Shown: in pieces, positions 50,344 to 61,156 of the stretch
Numbering within the stretch: the first letter of the stretch is position 1
Layout of the letters: the number at the start of each line of letters is the position of its first letter
Assembly: GCF_021347895.1 (NCBI RefSeq)
Contig: NC_067113.1
Coordinates: forward strand, 45,857,474-45,921,473
Reading direction: 5' to 3'
Length of the DNA stretch: 64,000 nucleotides
Origin: Acanthochromis polyacanthus
Taxonomy: Eukaryota > Chordata > Actinopteri > Pomacentridae
Made by a program: the position numbers and the translations under genes
Notes under the pieces: model-generated
Told to the model about the DNA's origin: nothing
Database searches by the model: none
What the model saw: the letters and a program-made list of their open reading frames with translations, nothing else

Positions 50344-50358
50344 ATGATACTTGGCTGA
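50344..50358 (+). promoter_or_regulatory. Short upstream reading frame in the gpr85 leader
   Basis: ATG-ATA-CTT-GGC-TGA, four codons, 36 bases before the GPR85 start. Because the main start has a weak context (T at -3), this could modulate translation. Another minimal frame, ATG-CCT-TAG, lies at about 50251. Confidence 0.4.
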
Positions 50359-50394
50359 AGCTATTCCGCTATCTTTATGATCCCTCCTCCATCT

Positions 50395-51510
50395 ATGGCG
50401 AACTATAGCCATGCAGGGGACCACACCATCTTGCAGAATGTCTCTCCTCTCGCCACGTTCCTCAAACTGACCTCTCTGGGTTTCATCATTGGAGTCGGTG
50501 TGGTCGGAAACCTCCTGATCTCCATCCTGCTGGTCAAAGACAAGAGCCTGCACCGGGCGCCCTACTATTTCCTGCTGGACCTGTGCGCCTCCGATATCCT
50601 GCGCTCCGCCATCTGCTTCCCCTTTGTCTTCACCTCAGTCAAGAATGGATCTGCCTGGACCTACGGCACACTGACCTGCAAGGTGATCGCCTTCCTGGGT
50701 GTGCTCTCCTGTTTCCACACGGCGTTCATGCTCTTCTGCGTCAGCGTCACGCGCTACCTGGCCATCGCGCACCACCGTTTCTACACCAAGAGGCTGACTT
50801 TCTGGACGTGCTTGGCCGTCATCTGCATGGTGTGGACGTTGTCAGTGGCGATGGCGTTCCCGCCGGTGCTAGACGTAGGGACGTACTCTTTCATCCGGGA
50901 GGAGGACCAGTGCACCTTCCAGCACCGTTCCTTCAGGGCCAATGATTCGCTGGGCTTCATGCTCCTGCTGGCGCTCATCCTCCTGGCCACACAGCTGGTT
51001 TACCTCAAGCTCATCTTCTTCGTCCACGACCGTCGAAAGATGAAGCCCGTCCAGTTCGTGCCTGCTGTCAGTCAGAACTGGACCTTCCACGGGCCAGGCG
51101 CCAGCGGGCAGGCGGCCGCCAACTGGCTGGCTGGATTTGGTCGAGGCCCCACCCCGCCTACTCTGCTGGGCATCCGGCAGAACAGCAACGCGGCAGGCCG
51201 CCGGCGTCTACTGGTTTTGGATGAGTTCAAAACAGAGAAGAGGATTAGTAGGATGTTCTACATCATGACGTTTTTCTTCCTGGCGCTGTGGGGGCCCTAC
51301 CTGGTCGCCTGCTACTGGCGGGTTTTTGCGAGGGGCCCTGTGGTCCCTGGAGGCTACCTGACAGCAGCCGTTTGGATGAGCTTTGCCCAGGCTGGGGTCA
51401 ACCCTTTCATCTGTATCTTCTCCAACAGGGAGCTCCGGCGCTGCTTCAGCACCACACTCCTCTACTGCAGAAAATCCAGGTTACCAAGGGAACCCTACTG
51501 CGTTATATGA
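50395..51510 (+). CDS. gpr85: Orphan G-protein-coupled receptor 85 (SREB2)
   Basis: The 371-residue product matches GPR85 nearly end to end; human GPR85 is 370 residues. I chose the ATG at 50395 because MANYSHA is the conserved start; an in-frame ATG at 50377 would add MIPPPS. Seven membrane helices lie at about residues 25-47, 58-80, 97-118, 137-157, 187-210, 286-306 and 322-342. Asn3, Asn15 and Asn84 sit in N-X-S sequons, and Cys95 with Cys173 can form the usual disulfide. SREB hallmarks are present: TRY (119-121) replaces DRY, NPFIC (336-340) replaces NPxxY, and a long third loop carries GPGASGQAAANWLAGFGRG. The tail ends in REPYCVI. Family knowledge: GPR85 is a plasma-membrane receptor of brain with no agreed ligand, tied to neurogenesis and brain size in mice. 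GPR27 and GPR173 are the close alternatives, but the loop and tail favour GPR85. The coding region is one exon and much more GC-rich than its surroundings. Confidence 0.98.
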   Translation: MANYSHAGDHTILQNVSPLATFLKLTSLGFIIGVGVVGNLLISILLVKDKSLHRAPYYFLLDLCASDILRSAICFPFVFTSVKNGSAWTYGTLTCKVIAFLGVLSCFHTAFMLFCVSVTRYLAIAHHRFYTKRLTFWTCLAVICMVWTLSVAMAFPPVLDVGTYSFIREEDQCTFQHRSFRANDSLGFMLLLALILLATQLVYLKLIFFVHDRRKMKPVQFVPAVSQNWTFHGPGASGQAAANWLAGFGRGPTPPTLLGIRQNSNAAGRRRLLVLDEFKTEKRISRMFYIMTFFFLALWGPYLVACYWRVFARGPVVPGGYLTAAVWMSFAQAGVNPFICIFSNRELRRCFSTTLLYCRKSRLPREPYCVI

Positions 51511-52887
51511 TGGTTTTGCTGTGGGTTTTTTCTCTTCTATGTCTCTATTACCCTGATTGATCTTGATCTGGGCTCGTTCCCGTTGTACAGCGCACTCTCT
51601 CTTTCTATCTCTCTTCTCTTCATCCTCCAGCTCCTCCTGTTCCTCCTCCTCCTAACCCTTCTTTTCAGAGGTGGAAGGTGGACTTGCCAGTCACGTGGCT
51701 CCGTTGGGGTGATTGAGTTTGAAAACGTATCAAAAACGTGGAGATTGAAGGGAATGGGAATACGCAGGAGGTATGGATCCCCTCCTGTGTTTATGTTCTA
51801 GTAAACAGACATTGTGGAAGGCCATGCCAATGCAGAGAAGCAAAAAGTTGAAAAAAAAACAAAAGCGAAAAAACAAAAAAAAAAGATTTGAGAAAACAAT
51901 GAAAACGAAACCTCTTGCTTTGGATATTTTGAAGATGCGTTATTCTGTGAGGTGTGAAATACATAAATATGAAAAGAAAAAGAAAAAAAGAACACAAAAC
52001 AAAGAAATGATACCTCTCAAGGAATCACTGGAAAGGTTTTACATTTTAAGAGTTGCACTACAAAGAAGATGTAAAGATGCTTTTTTTGGGTCAACAGTTG
52101 CCAGTTGCATTGCAAGGACAACTTTTTGTCTTTTTTTTGTTTTTTTTTTCGTCCCCCCCAAACTAAACAATGAATGCTTTAATTTGCAACAGACTACACA
52201 ATCGCTGTAAGTAAAGCAAAACTTGGTGACTGTTGGAATACACCATCACAAGAGGATAAAATGGTTTTAATGTAAGTGATATTTTTTTCATTTACTGGGC
52301 GGGCGGGTGGGCGGGGGCTTCAGTGGTGGGGGATTTACAGTGTGTGGTTTTTTGAAGTTGCAACTTAAAACTAGAAATGATTTCTTGTAGTTTTACGATC
52401 CATATGTCCCTAGCGTCTGGCATTGTTATTTTCTTAACACCTTTTACAGAAAAAAAGAGGAAAAAAAAGATGAAGTGATGTTTGGATTTTGAAAAAAAAA
52501 ATTGCTTTTAAGAACAACCTTGTGCTTAAAAAAGACATTGAAGAAGTAGTTAAATGTTTCATCATATCCATGTACCTAAACACTATCATATTGTTACAGT
52601 ATTGCTGATGCCACTCCGGGTGTTCTTGCCTTAATGGTTATGATATTGTCATGTTTCTTGGGTGTTTTTTTTCTTTTTCATTCACTCCTAAAAACTTTTT
52701 TTTTTATTTAGATGCAAGGGGAGTTTTTTTTTTATCTTTTTTTTTTTTTTTTACACATCAGCGTGAAGTGCATGTCCATTTTTTTAAAAGCTGGTCCACT
52801 CCCATGAGCATCACAGGCCATACACTGAGCAGCCCATTTTTATTCTGCAATGGTTTGCTACACCCCACAGAGTGCTCAGAGCACAGG

Positions 52888-52889
<2 letters not shown>

Positions 52890-52952
<63 letters not shown>
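52890..52952. repeat. (GT)n microsatellite, about 63 bp, in the gpr85 3' UTR
   Basis: Pure TG tract followed by an imperfect GT-rich tail to about 52985. If the 3' UTR call is right, transcripts carry a (UG)n tract, a typical binding site for CELF- and TDP-43-type proteins. Confidence 0.95.
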
Positions 52953-52956
<4 letters not shown>

Positions 52957-53347
52957 CGTGCACGTGTGTGAGCATGTGTGTGTGCGGCGAGGATGTGTGA
53001 TGATCAGACAACAGTCACTTCAAGACCAGAGCCTTAGTATGAAATCTTGCACAATTTGTAAAAAATGTAAAAGGACAAAAAAAAACTAAAGGAAGAAAAA
53101 AAGAGACATTTAAGGCACACCGTCTTGTTTCTACTTTCCCTACATTTGCTCTCTACTGATTGTTTTCGATGACTTACTTTTTTCTCTTGTGGCCATTTTA
53201 ATATTTATTATGTATTCTTTTTTGTATATTATAGATAGATTGTGTGTAAGTATGTGAGTCTTTCATTTTGAAGTCCCGAATGTGAGTACAGTTTCAGTTA
53301 GGATTGCATTTGCTGAAAGTTAACTGTGTAATCTGTTGCTTTTTGAA

Positions 53348-53353
53348 AATAAA
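53348..53353 (+). terminator. gpr85: Poly(A) signal of gpr85
   Basis: AATAAA in gaaaataaaaag, 1.84 kb after the stop, followed by a T-rich stretch (gtttttttctatccctgtc). Confidence 0.6.
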
Positions 53354-53370
53354 AAGTTTCCATTTTGCAA

Positions 53371-56300
53371 AATTTGTTTTTTTCTATCCCTGTCATTGGG
53401 TGGATTCATACAGTTTGGCCATTTCAACATTCGGTAAACATCGGTGAAACCCCCAATTTTTTGGAAACAGTGATGAATTTAAAGCTCCTTAGATTTAAAA
53501 AAAAATAATAATAATTTCTCTGAAATGTCTTTTTCACCTGATTTCATCAGGCTCCATTATAAAATCTTTAAAGCATCACTGAGAGAAGAAAATTGTTCGA
53601 GTGCTTAGTATTTGAAATGCTACTGTGTGCATATTTTGTAATTAAGTGAGTATTGGTGGTTGGTATTTCTAGAAAGGTTTTTTTAATGTGTAATCAATGT
53701 TCCTGCATTTTTATAAGAGAAAGTAATGACATTTTCAAATGTGTCTCTTTTAGAACACAATCTTTTCTGTCATTTGAGTCCTTGGGACAGCTTGTCAAAA
53801 CAGAATTTGAAGTCTACTAAACCTTGTCATTGAATGTGAAGTGTCTGAGACATTTAATGGGAATAATCTCCATGAATATATCCCAGGGCACACTCACTCT
53901 TTCTGTGTTAAAGAGGAACACCACTGAATTTCAGATGTAATATATGCAACTCCCATATGGAATAATGGCAAACCACTGTGGATTAATGAATCCCCTAACA
54001 TTCAGCCCTGTAGCCATGAATGACATCGCAGTTTGTCCCGTTCTCTCATTTTTAAGGTCACATTGTTGTGCTGCTGCACGAAATGAGAAAATATGGAAAT
54101 GAGAGCTTCAGAAACAAATTAACCTTTTCTTTCAAATTCGTGTGAATTTGCAGAAATATAACCAAAACACAAGAAAACTTTCCCAAAGTCCCCTTTACCT
54201 TCCCTGCAAAGAGTCACAATACGCTATTCAAGGAGAGAGAAAGCTAAAAAAAAATTAATCATGTTGTTTTGTTTTTATAAGCGAGGCCAACAAGACAAAA
54301 AGATGCCGATTCTGAAATCGAGTGGTGTTTCTCTGCAATTACAATATGCTGACGATGTTTGAGAGTCAATATGTGCATCTGCAGAGTGTGAACTGAATAA
54401 TACAATATTTGTAACCACCAATTTTGTATCATTCAGACCTCATTGTGCTACTTTGCTTCCCTCTCACCACAGAAACCCATTCAGTTAAATAATGACCTCA
54501 GCCTTGGTGCCTGAAAACACAAAATATGATGCTGAAATGGCTTGTAAACACTCCAGGTAATTGCATGCTGGACTGCAGGTTCTGCTAATGAAGAATATCT
54601 ATTAGGGGGTCTGTTTTCATGATGAAGCTGGCAATTACTGGTTAATTTTTGGACATTGATCATTTCACTTTGGACCCAGAAGAGCCAGATATTGTGACTT
54701 TTAAGGGAAGAAATGCTTTGGTGGGGCTTGCCATGTGTCATCTTGCTTTGTGTCCACTGTGTTAATCCTGTACAATGCTTCTTGATTGAATAGTAGATGA
54801 ACCAACACATGAGGGTTTTGCTGGATTTTTACTTCGAGACTGGAGCACAGATTCACATTATGTATATTTTAGCCTCATTCAGCATATGCAAATCGCAAAA
54901 CCGTGTCACTTTTGAGCACTGGCCCATTTTCTCGCATGTTCATTTGAGTGCCCCAGTAATTCTGTTTCTCTCTGCGTCTGAGAGGAGATGACAGGGAGAG
55001 GTGGCCGGCTTGAAAAAGCGGTTCATTCTGGCAGACAAGCTCACACATTGAACTCTTTTCCCCTCCGAGGTGCCATCTCTCCTGAGAAACATCGAGAAGC
55101 ATATTGTTCATTATCAAAGCAATTACCATCTGACTGGGATTGGCTCTTATGTTTAGACCATGGAAGAAAGAGGAAGCTAAAAAAAAAAAAAAAACAAAAG
55201 CACATTTTTTCTTTTCTGTGAGGCAATTATAATGCTTTGCTGGAGATACTTTTCATTTTACTATCAGACGACTTTTTCCATCGGATTTTGGCTGCCAATG
55301 AATAATACAACCATCCCTAATTCCAGTGTCACTCTTCTCATATCTCGGTGGATTTGTGCACACAATTTCAGTTGTTTTTTTTTTTAATGGATTGCCAATG
55401 GCGCTCTGAGAGAAAAAAAACACACATCTCATTTGCTGTCTACAATTTTAATAAATACCATCTGTTGACTGACAAACATTGACTTTTTATGAAAAGGGGG
55501 AAAAAAGCTCATCAAATGTGGGCCTTTCTGTGCTCTTAAGCATTTTCTATTTGTGTAATGCACGCCAACCCTTAATTAAAGTGCAGTAAATGTTCGTGCC
55601 GAGAAGCACTCAAATATGGAAAGCCGCCTTGAATGGAATGAAGTGGACGACTCAATCTTCTGACAAGCTACTCAGAAAAGAAAAAAAAAAGGAAAAAGAA
55701 AAGAATTGCTTTCTGTCTTGGCATCACCCTGCTCTTCGTATTTGTTTGATTGTATGACCACTTGAGCTGGAAATATAATGGTATGCATAATTTCTCCAGG
55801 GACATCATTTCATTTGGTGAAATGACATTTGCTGAGTTTTCCGTGGGATGTTTGCTCAAATTTTTTTTCATGCTCTTTGTGTAAATGTGTATACAACTGT
55901 GTGTGACCCGGTGACAGTGTGTGTTGTTTTTTTTTTTTTTGTGGCTGCAGATTCTCGTGTTTGCCCTCACGAACAGATCAATCCTCTGTCAGCGAGTTAG
56001 AAGAGTCTGTGGAGCCAAGCACAATCTCTTTTCTCTATTCGGCTGTAGACGACATGGTTAACGCTCTTCAAAGAGCAAAAGCTGCCCCACTTTTTCTCTC
56101 TTTCTAATGGCCTTGCAGTAGATTGGTCAAATGAACAACAATATGAGGATCACAAATGTGCAACTGTGTCTACATGCGTAGGTGTTGCCTAAAATTTCAC
56201 TATTTTTGTCAGTTTTTTTTCTGCTTTCTGTTCATTCAAAGCCATTATTTCTCTTTTGAATAAATGTCTGTTATTTTCCATAGTTGGGAGATAAAATAAC

Positions 56301-57229
56301 AAGAGACTGTGCACTAAAACATCTGGGACAATGCAAGCAAAGAGATTTTGCACAAATGCATGTACAGAATTTGGAATAGCCAACATACCACGAGCAAAAT
56401 CTGGACATAAATGTGTCTTAAACCTCTGATGTTTGACGATAAATTCCCAAGATAATGTAGATTAAGACATTAGATGAAGGAGGAGTGAACGTCCAATCCA
56501 ACAGAACATAATGGTGATTTCAATTCCCATGGGTGGAGTTGTGCAAATGCTGCTTGCATTTGTTGTCTGACAAGTTATTACAGGCAGAGTCGACCTCTGA
56601 ATACCAATGACAAACATGAGGCCTGGTAAAAAAAATTTGCACGATTAAGACTCCTCCACATAATATCCCAATCTTCGTTTCCAACAGGCACCCTCTTCCC
56701 TCAATTTTCTGCAGCCCATCATGCAAATGCCTTATATAAAGAATATCCCTGCTTTAAATATTAACTGATTAAATTGCGGATGGAGCTTCAAAGGTTCCGT
56801 CCTGCATATTTAAACAGTATTTTTTTCCCCTTCCCCTGTAATGTGAGATTTAGCTGTTGGATCGTTTCTCTGCGAATCTGCTCGGAGCAAAATTTTCAGG
56901 AGGACTTAGTTTTAGTTCTATCTTTAGCATCACACCTGTATGTGCTGGAAGGTATTTCTGGGCTATTTCTTTACGGTAAAAGTTACATCTGGTAGCTTGT
57001 GCACTCATTTTGGATCATTTTAGATGCTACTTTGTAGATAATATGGATTAAGGGATCGTAAAAGATTGATTTCTTGTTAAATAATTGTTATTTCCAGGTA
57101 TGATTGAGGATTTGTGTTGCTGCAGAATGAACAAGAATGTTCATTTTTGAGATATGTTTGGAAATATGCTCAGATGTAAGGCTGATATCAGATTTTTTTT
57201 CTGTGTCCTAAATATAAATCTGGCGGTAA
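53371..57229. other. Intergenic 3' of gpr85, candidate conserved non-coding DNA
   Basis: No gene or clear transposon. 54990-55640 stands out as unique and repeat-free, with phrases such as caattaccatctgactggga, taccatctgttgactgacaa and cccttaattaaagtgcag. Short A or T runs occur at 55180, 55376, 55679 and 55928. Regulatory function is only a suspicion. Confidence 0.3.
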
Positions 57230-57650
57230 GTGATTAGCTTAGCATAATGCCTAAAAGCAGGAAAAAAAATGAAAAATTTGCCAACAAGCATCTCAACAGA
57301 TTGCAAATTAGCAGGTTGCTTTTTTTTATTATTAATCCATACAAATGAGAATAGGTGTAAACATTACAGTTTGTAGTTGTATGAGTAGTCATGTGCTGGA
57401 CTTTTTTGTCAGGATCAACCACTTTACTGGAGTTTCAGCTAGCTCCCTAGCTACTGGCTGTAGAAAACCATAGTCCAAAGCATAATATGTCGGGTTTTTT
57501 AGCTTTAGAGGCGGATTTTGTTACATTTGGATGAAGCCAGTCCATCTTTCTTTTGTTACCACAATTTATGCTAAGCTAAGCTAACCGGGTGCTGACTCCA
57601 AATACATATGTAGCATCCATAATGGTGCCGATTTTTTTCGAATTCTCAGC
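57230..57650. repeat. Diverged copy of a dispersed teleost repeat
   Basis: It opens with 'gattagcttagcataatgcc' and closes with 'tatgctaagctaagctaacc' and 'gggtgctgactcc', phrases of a common fish repeat. The gctaagctaagctaac motif is diagnostic. The family also left fragments at about 33856-33890 and 34188-34260. Class not assignable here. Confidence 0.6.
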
Positions 57651-60600
57651 AAGAATAAGCCTTCAAACTAAAACTTTTGCACCGTCAGGCCTCCTGCTTC
57701 TTATACAACCCGCCACGCTGCTGCTGCTGCTCCACACTGAAAGTGGGTGTTGTGAAAATGAAATGATGCAGTGCTAATGCAAGATGTTTGTGTTTATCGT
57801 GGCTGCGCAGATATGAAAAATACATCCAGTGTGTTTTACGCTTTAATATCTGTGCATACATTCCGTGCATTGTGTTTAGCCTTACAGCACCGAGGTGTTC
57901 GTGGTGATTTAATGTAAACATTTTAGTATAAGGCTGTCACAGTGTAAATAGATGGTTTGTGCAGCTCAAACCTGCTGCTGCAGTCTGTTAAGAGCACAGG
58001 TCAGGATGTAAGCTCACATAGGTTGTGTTTCTTTACTTCTAAATCCTCTCAGAGTCAAGAGCAAACATGTCCCCTCCGCCACTAAGACTTAGGATGAGTG
58101 ATGGAGCCTCGGATTGATCATGATTGGTGAGTTAGTACTTAAGCACTTGTACGCCAAAGTTGGAATATGCGAGGAAAGAGTACTGGTCGGGAGTAATCCG
58201 CCCCCCAACAAGGATTACCCGTGTCTTTCATGCTAGATTAAAGGGTCCCATGATACCCTGCCATGCCGTCTGATGGGAAATCAAAGCACCGGATGACAAA
58301 TTATCAGCGTCATCTTTGTCCTCGTTGTCTTGCTTGATAGCGAGCGGTGTTTTTGGGTGGCTTTTGTGTGGGGCGATCCTTCAGTACTCTCGATCTGGTG
58401 GAGGCTGACCAATCATAAGCCAAGTGGTCTCTGGCGGTCTCTCTCTGTGTGTTCGAGATAATCATCTTATTCACCCAAAGCCTGAAAATGATGTGGATGA
58501 TGTACCTCCAGTCGTGCGCAGAAAAGGAAAAAAAATATTTGGGTCATGGGGAAATTGAATAGTGTTTTGATTATTTGATTTCTCCAGAAATGAGCTGCCT
58601 AGTTCTTTTTTATTCCTACTTTTATTGCGCTCAAATTATACCGAGCTTGTAGGACAAAAACTAGCAGGCACTGCAAACATTTTCCTAACGGACTAAAATA
58701 TTCAGAATGTGCTATCTGGCTTATGGGAGCTTTCAGAGTATTATGAGTCGCAGCGAGGATGACTAGCATATTTTCATAGCGGTGAATTTGCAGAGGGCAA
58801 TCTGTCATGATGAAAAGCCAACATGTACATTATGGGGCCTATTTACAACATGCAACCAACTGCTTACATCTGCTCACAGTGGGGGCACATCTGCCCCCCG
58901 GAGGAGCAACCAGGATAAAATATTAAAGAGACAGAAGCCTGAAATTGATGTTGAATTTACATATGCAGTCAGAGATCTTTAGATTCTTTTCAGCTTTTAA
59001 TAAAGTTGCTCCGAGGGTGGCATTTTTTTTTTTTTTGCGTCGTCGTAGCAAGCGGAGGGAGAGTGGTTAGGGGTGTTTATACAGGCGATTTGTTCCCACT
59101 AATTCGGCATGTTTTGTGATGAATCCAAGGGCTTTTTGGAAAAAAGTGGGGAGGAGGAGGAGGAAGAGGAGGAGGGGAGATGACGGGAGGAGGAGGCGGT
59201 GTGGCTGGGGGAGGGTAGTTAATCCACTCGTTTTCTTGTGTTCCAGCCTGTTCAGCACATTCTGTCTCTCTCTCTCTCCTTCTATCCATCTCCCTCCCTT
59301 CTTTTATTTTTGGAAACATCTCATTCTTGTGAGTCAGACCCAGCATGCTCGCAAAAAAAAAAAAAAAGAAAGAAAGAAAAAGAAAAAAGAGAAAAGGCTC
59401 GGTCTAGCAAGCTTCTCGCCTCCTCCTCCTCTCTGCCCCGTGTTTCTGCTGTTTATGATATTAAGACATAAGAGCAGGAATGGAAACAGAACAGAAGATA
59501 ATGCTGTGAGAACTACAAAAAAAATCAGCATATTTACACGGTTGACGGGTCACGGATGGATGGTTCAGCAGTGTGGTTGAAAATGGGGCCTTGAACGGTA
59601 ACAGGTAGCATTTTCTAACCTGCAAATTTGAACCTCATTTGCGCTCCATTTGTGGATCAAAAATCAATGGCATGATGATGTGGCTCCATTTTTCCACATC
59701 CGTCTTAATTTGTCACCCTGCGCTGACAGCGGTGTTGATTGATGGAGCCTGACATGACTGATAGTTGTGTCACCTGCACCTCGGCTGTGTCCAACTAGTT
59801 GTTTTATCTGCTTTTCTTTTCCATTTTTTTTTTAAACAAATGCCTAATTACCATGTCTGAGATGCGGTGTCACCTCTCCACAGAGTTCTCTTGCAAATAA
59901 GGCAAAAATAAAAAATCTGCTAATTTAAGTTGCCTTGGAAACACCAACTTATACAACAAATGCTTACATCATCCCTACTGGCAAAGCTTCCAGTCCGATA
60001 CATCATTAAACGGCTTGTTCAGTTCTTTTTTGCTTGTTTTATGCTTCAAATCATTTGCAGAAGAGTTTATTTTGACTCAGCCCCTGTGTTTCTTTTTATC
60101 TGCATGTGGAAAAAGGGATGATTCATCTTTTTGTGCTAATTATAGAGATAACCTGCTGTAAGAAATCAAACATTGTCTGCGCTGCATAAAAATAATAATA
60201 TGGGAGGACTTTTGTTGTGTCAGATAAGGATTTAATTTGACTACAGGCTAGGGTTGAATGCTAAAACCCCTGTTTTTGGATGTGTTCATTAGTTTGCATC
60301 TGCAAGTTAGATTTTGATCAAGAGAATGAGCTTAGGTGAGCCGCTATTCCTTTATTTGAAGTTTTTATGGATGAATATTCGCAGATATAACCTTCTAATC
60401 TGTCCTATATTATTTAGAGTGACAAATAATAAGCTGCATTTGCAACAACTTTTATCATTTTAGGTTTTTTCATTATTATTATTGTGTTTACAACCCTATA
60501 AAGTGATGTTTTGGACCACAGTGGTTCAGCAGCTTGCCTGGAAATGGTTTATTTCTACTCTAGAATATGGTCACCAAGGTGAAAAAGTAATTTTCTACCT

Positions 60601-60798
60601 TCTCTGTTCAAAGGATTCAATTTTCCTCTTGAGAAATTATATTTGCTGCATAGATATAGGAGCCTTCCTCTCGCAGACTGATTACAGTGTTGTTATTTGT
60701 GCAATTTATATGCTTACTTTAGTTTCAGTTCACAGATATTGTATGAGCCAGTAGCATGGTTTGTTGTTCACATTTGATATCATATATACTTAATTTTA
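57651..60798. other. Intergenic, candidate conserved non-coding DNA
   Basis: 58040-58480 is unique, of balanced composition and repeat-free, unlike neighbouring DNA. Purine-rich (GGA)n-like runs at 59145-59200 and CT-rich DNA at 59260-59300 explain long low-complexity frames. No gene is supported. Confidence 0.3.
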
Positions 60799-60800
60799 TA

Positions 60801-61154
60801 CACTACCGCTTAAAAGTTTGGGGTCACTGAGAAATGTCCTTATTTTTGAAAGAAAGGCTTTTTTCAATAAAGATAACAGAAAATTAATCAGATATACAGT
60901 CCAGACATTGTAAATGTGGCAAATGACTATTCTAGCTGGAAATTTTTAATGGAATATGTCCATAGGGGTACAGAGGAACATTTCCAGCAACCATCACTGT
61001 GTTCTAATGCTACATTGTGTTAGCTAATGGTGTTGAAAGGCTAATTGATGATTAGAAAACCCTTGTGCAGTTTTGTTAGCACATGAATAAAAGAGTGAGT
61101 TTTCATGGAAAACGAGAAATTGCCTGGGTGATCAAAAACTTTTCAACGGTAGTG
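60801..61154. mobile_element. Tc1-like non-autonomous element (MITE), 354 bp
   Basis: Left end cactaccgcttaaaagtttg; the right end reads aaacttttcaacggtagtg, its inverse with few mismatches. TA dinucleotides flank it (60799-60800 and 61155-61156). There is no transposase sequence; the termini match the type at 40978-40997. Confidence 0.93.
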
Positions 61155-61156
61155 TA

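Larger units (their letters stand above)
51511..53370 (+). other. gpr85: gpr85 3' UTR
   Basis: No gene is supported between the stop and the poly(A) signal at 53348. The region has many A and T runs, TATTTAT/TTTAAT-type AU-rich segments near 53195-53215, and the (GT)n tract at 52890. Mammalian GPR85 also has a long 3' UTR. Frames of up to 145 codons are low-complexity Lys- or Phe-rich artefacts. Confidence 0.6.

Noticed and set aside
50583..50945. Alternative frames inside gpr85 (also 50781-51090 - strand and 51288-51560 + strand)
   Set aside because: Shadows of the conserved receptor frame.
51773..52210. 145-codon frame after gpr85
   Set aside because: Lys-rich translation of A runs in the 3' UTR.
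52651..52971. 106-codon frame and its antisense Thr-His repeat
   Set aside because: Produced by T runs and the (GT)n tract in the gpr85 3' UTR.
59116..59580. 154-codon frame rich in Arg and Lys
   Set aside because: Low-complexity product of GGA-rich and A-rich runs.
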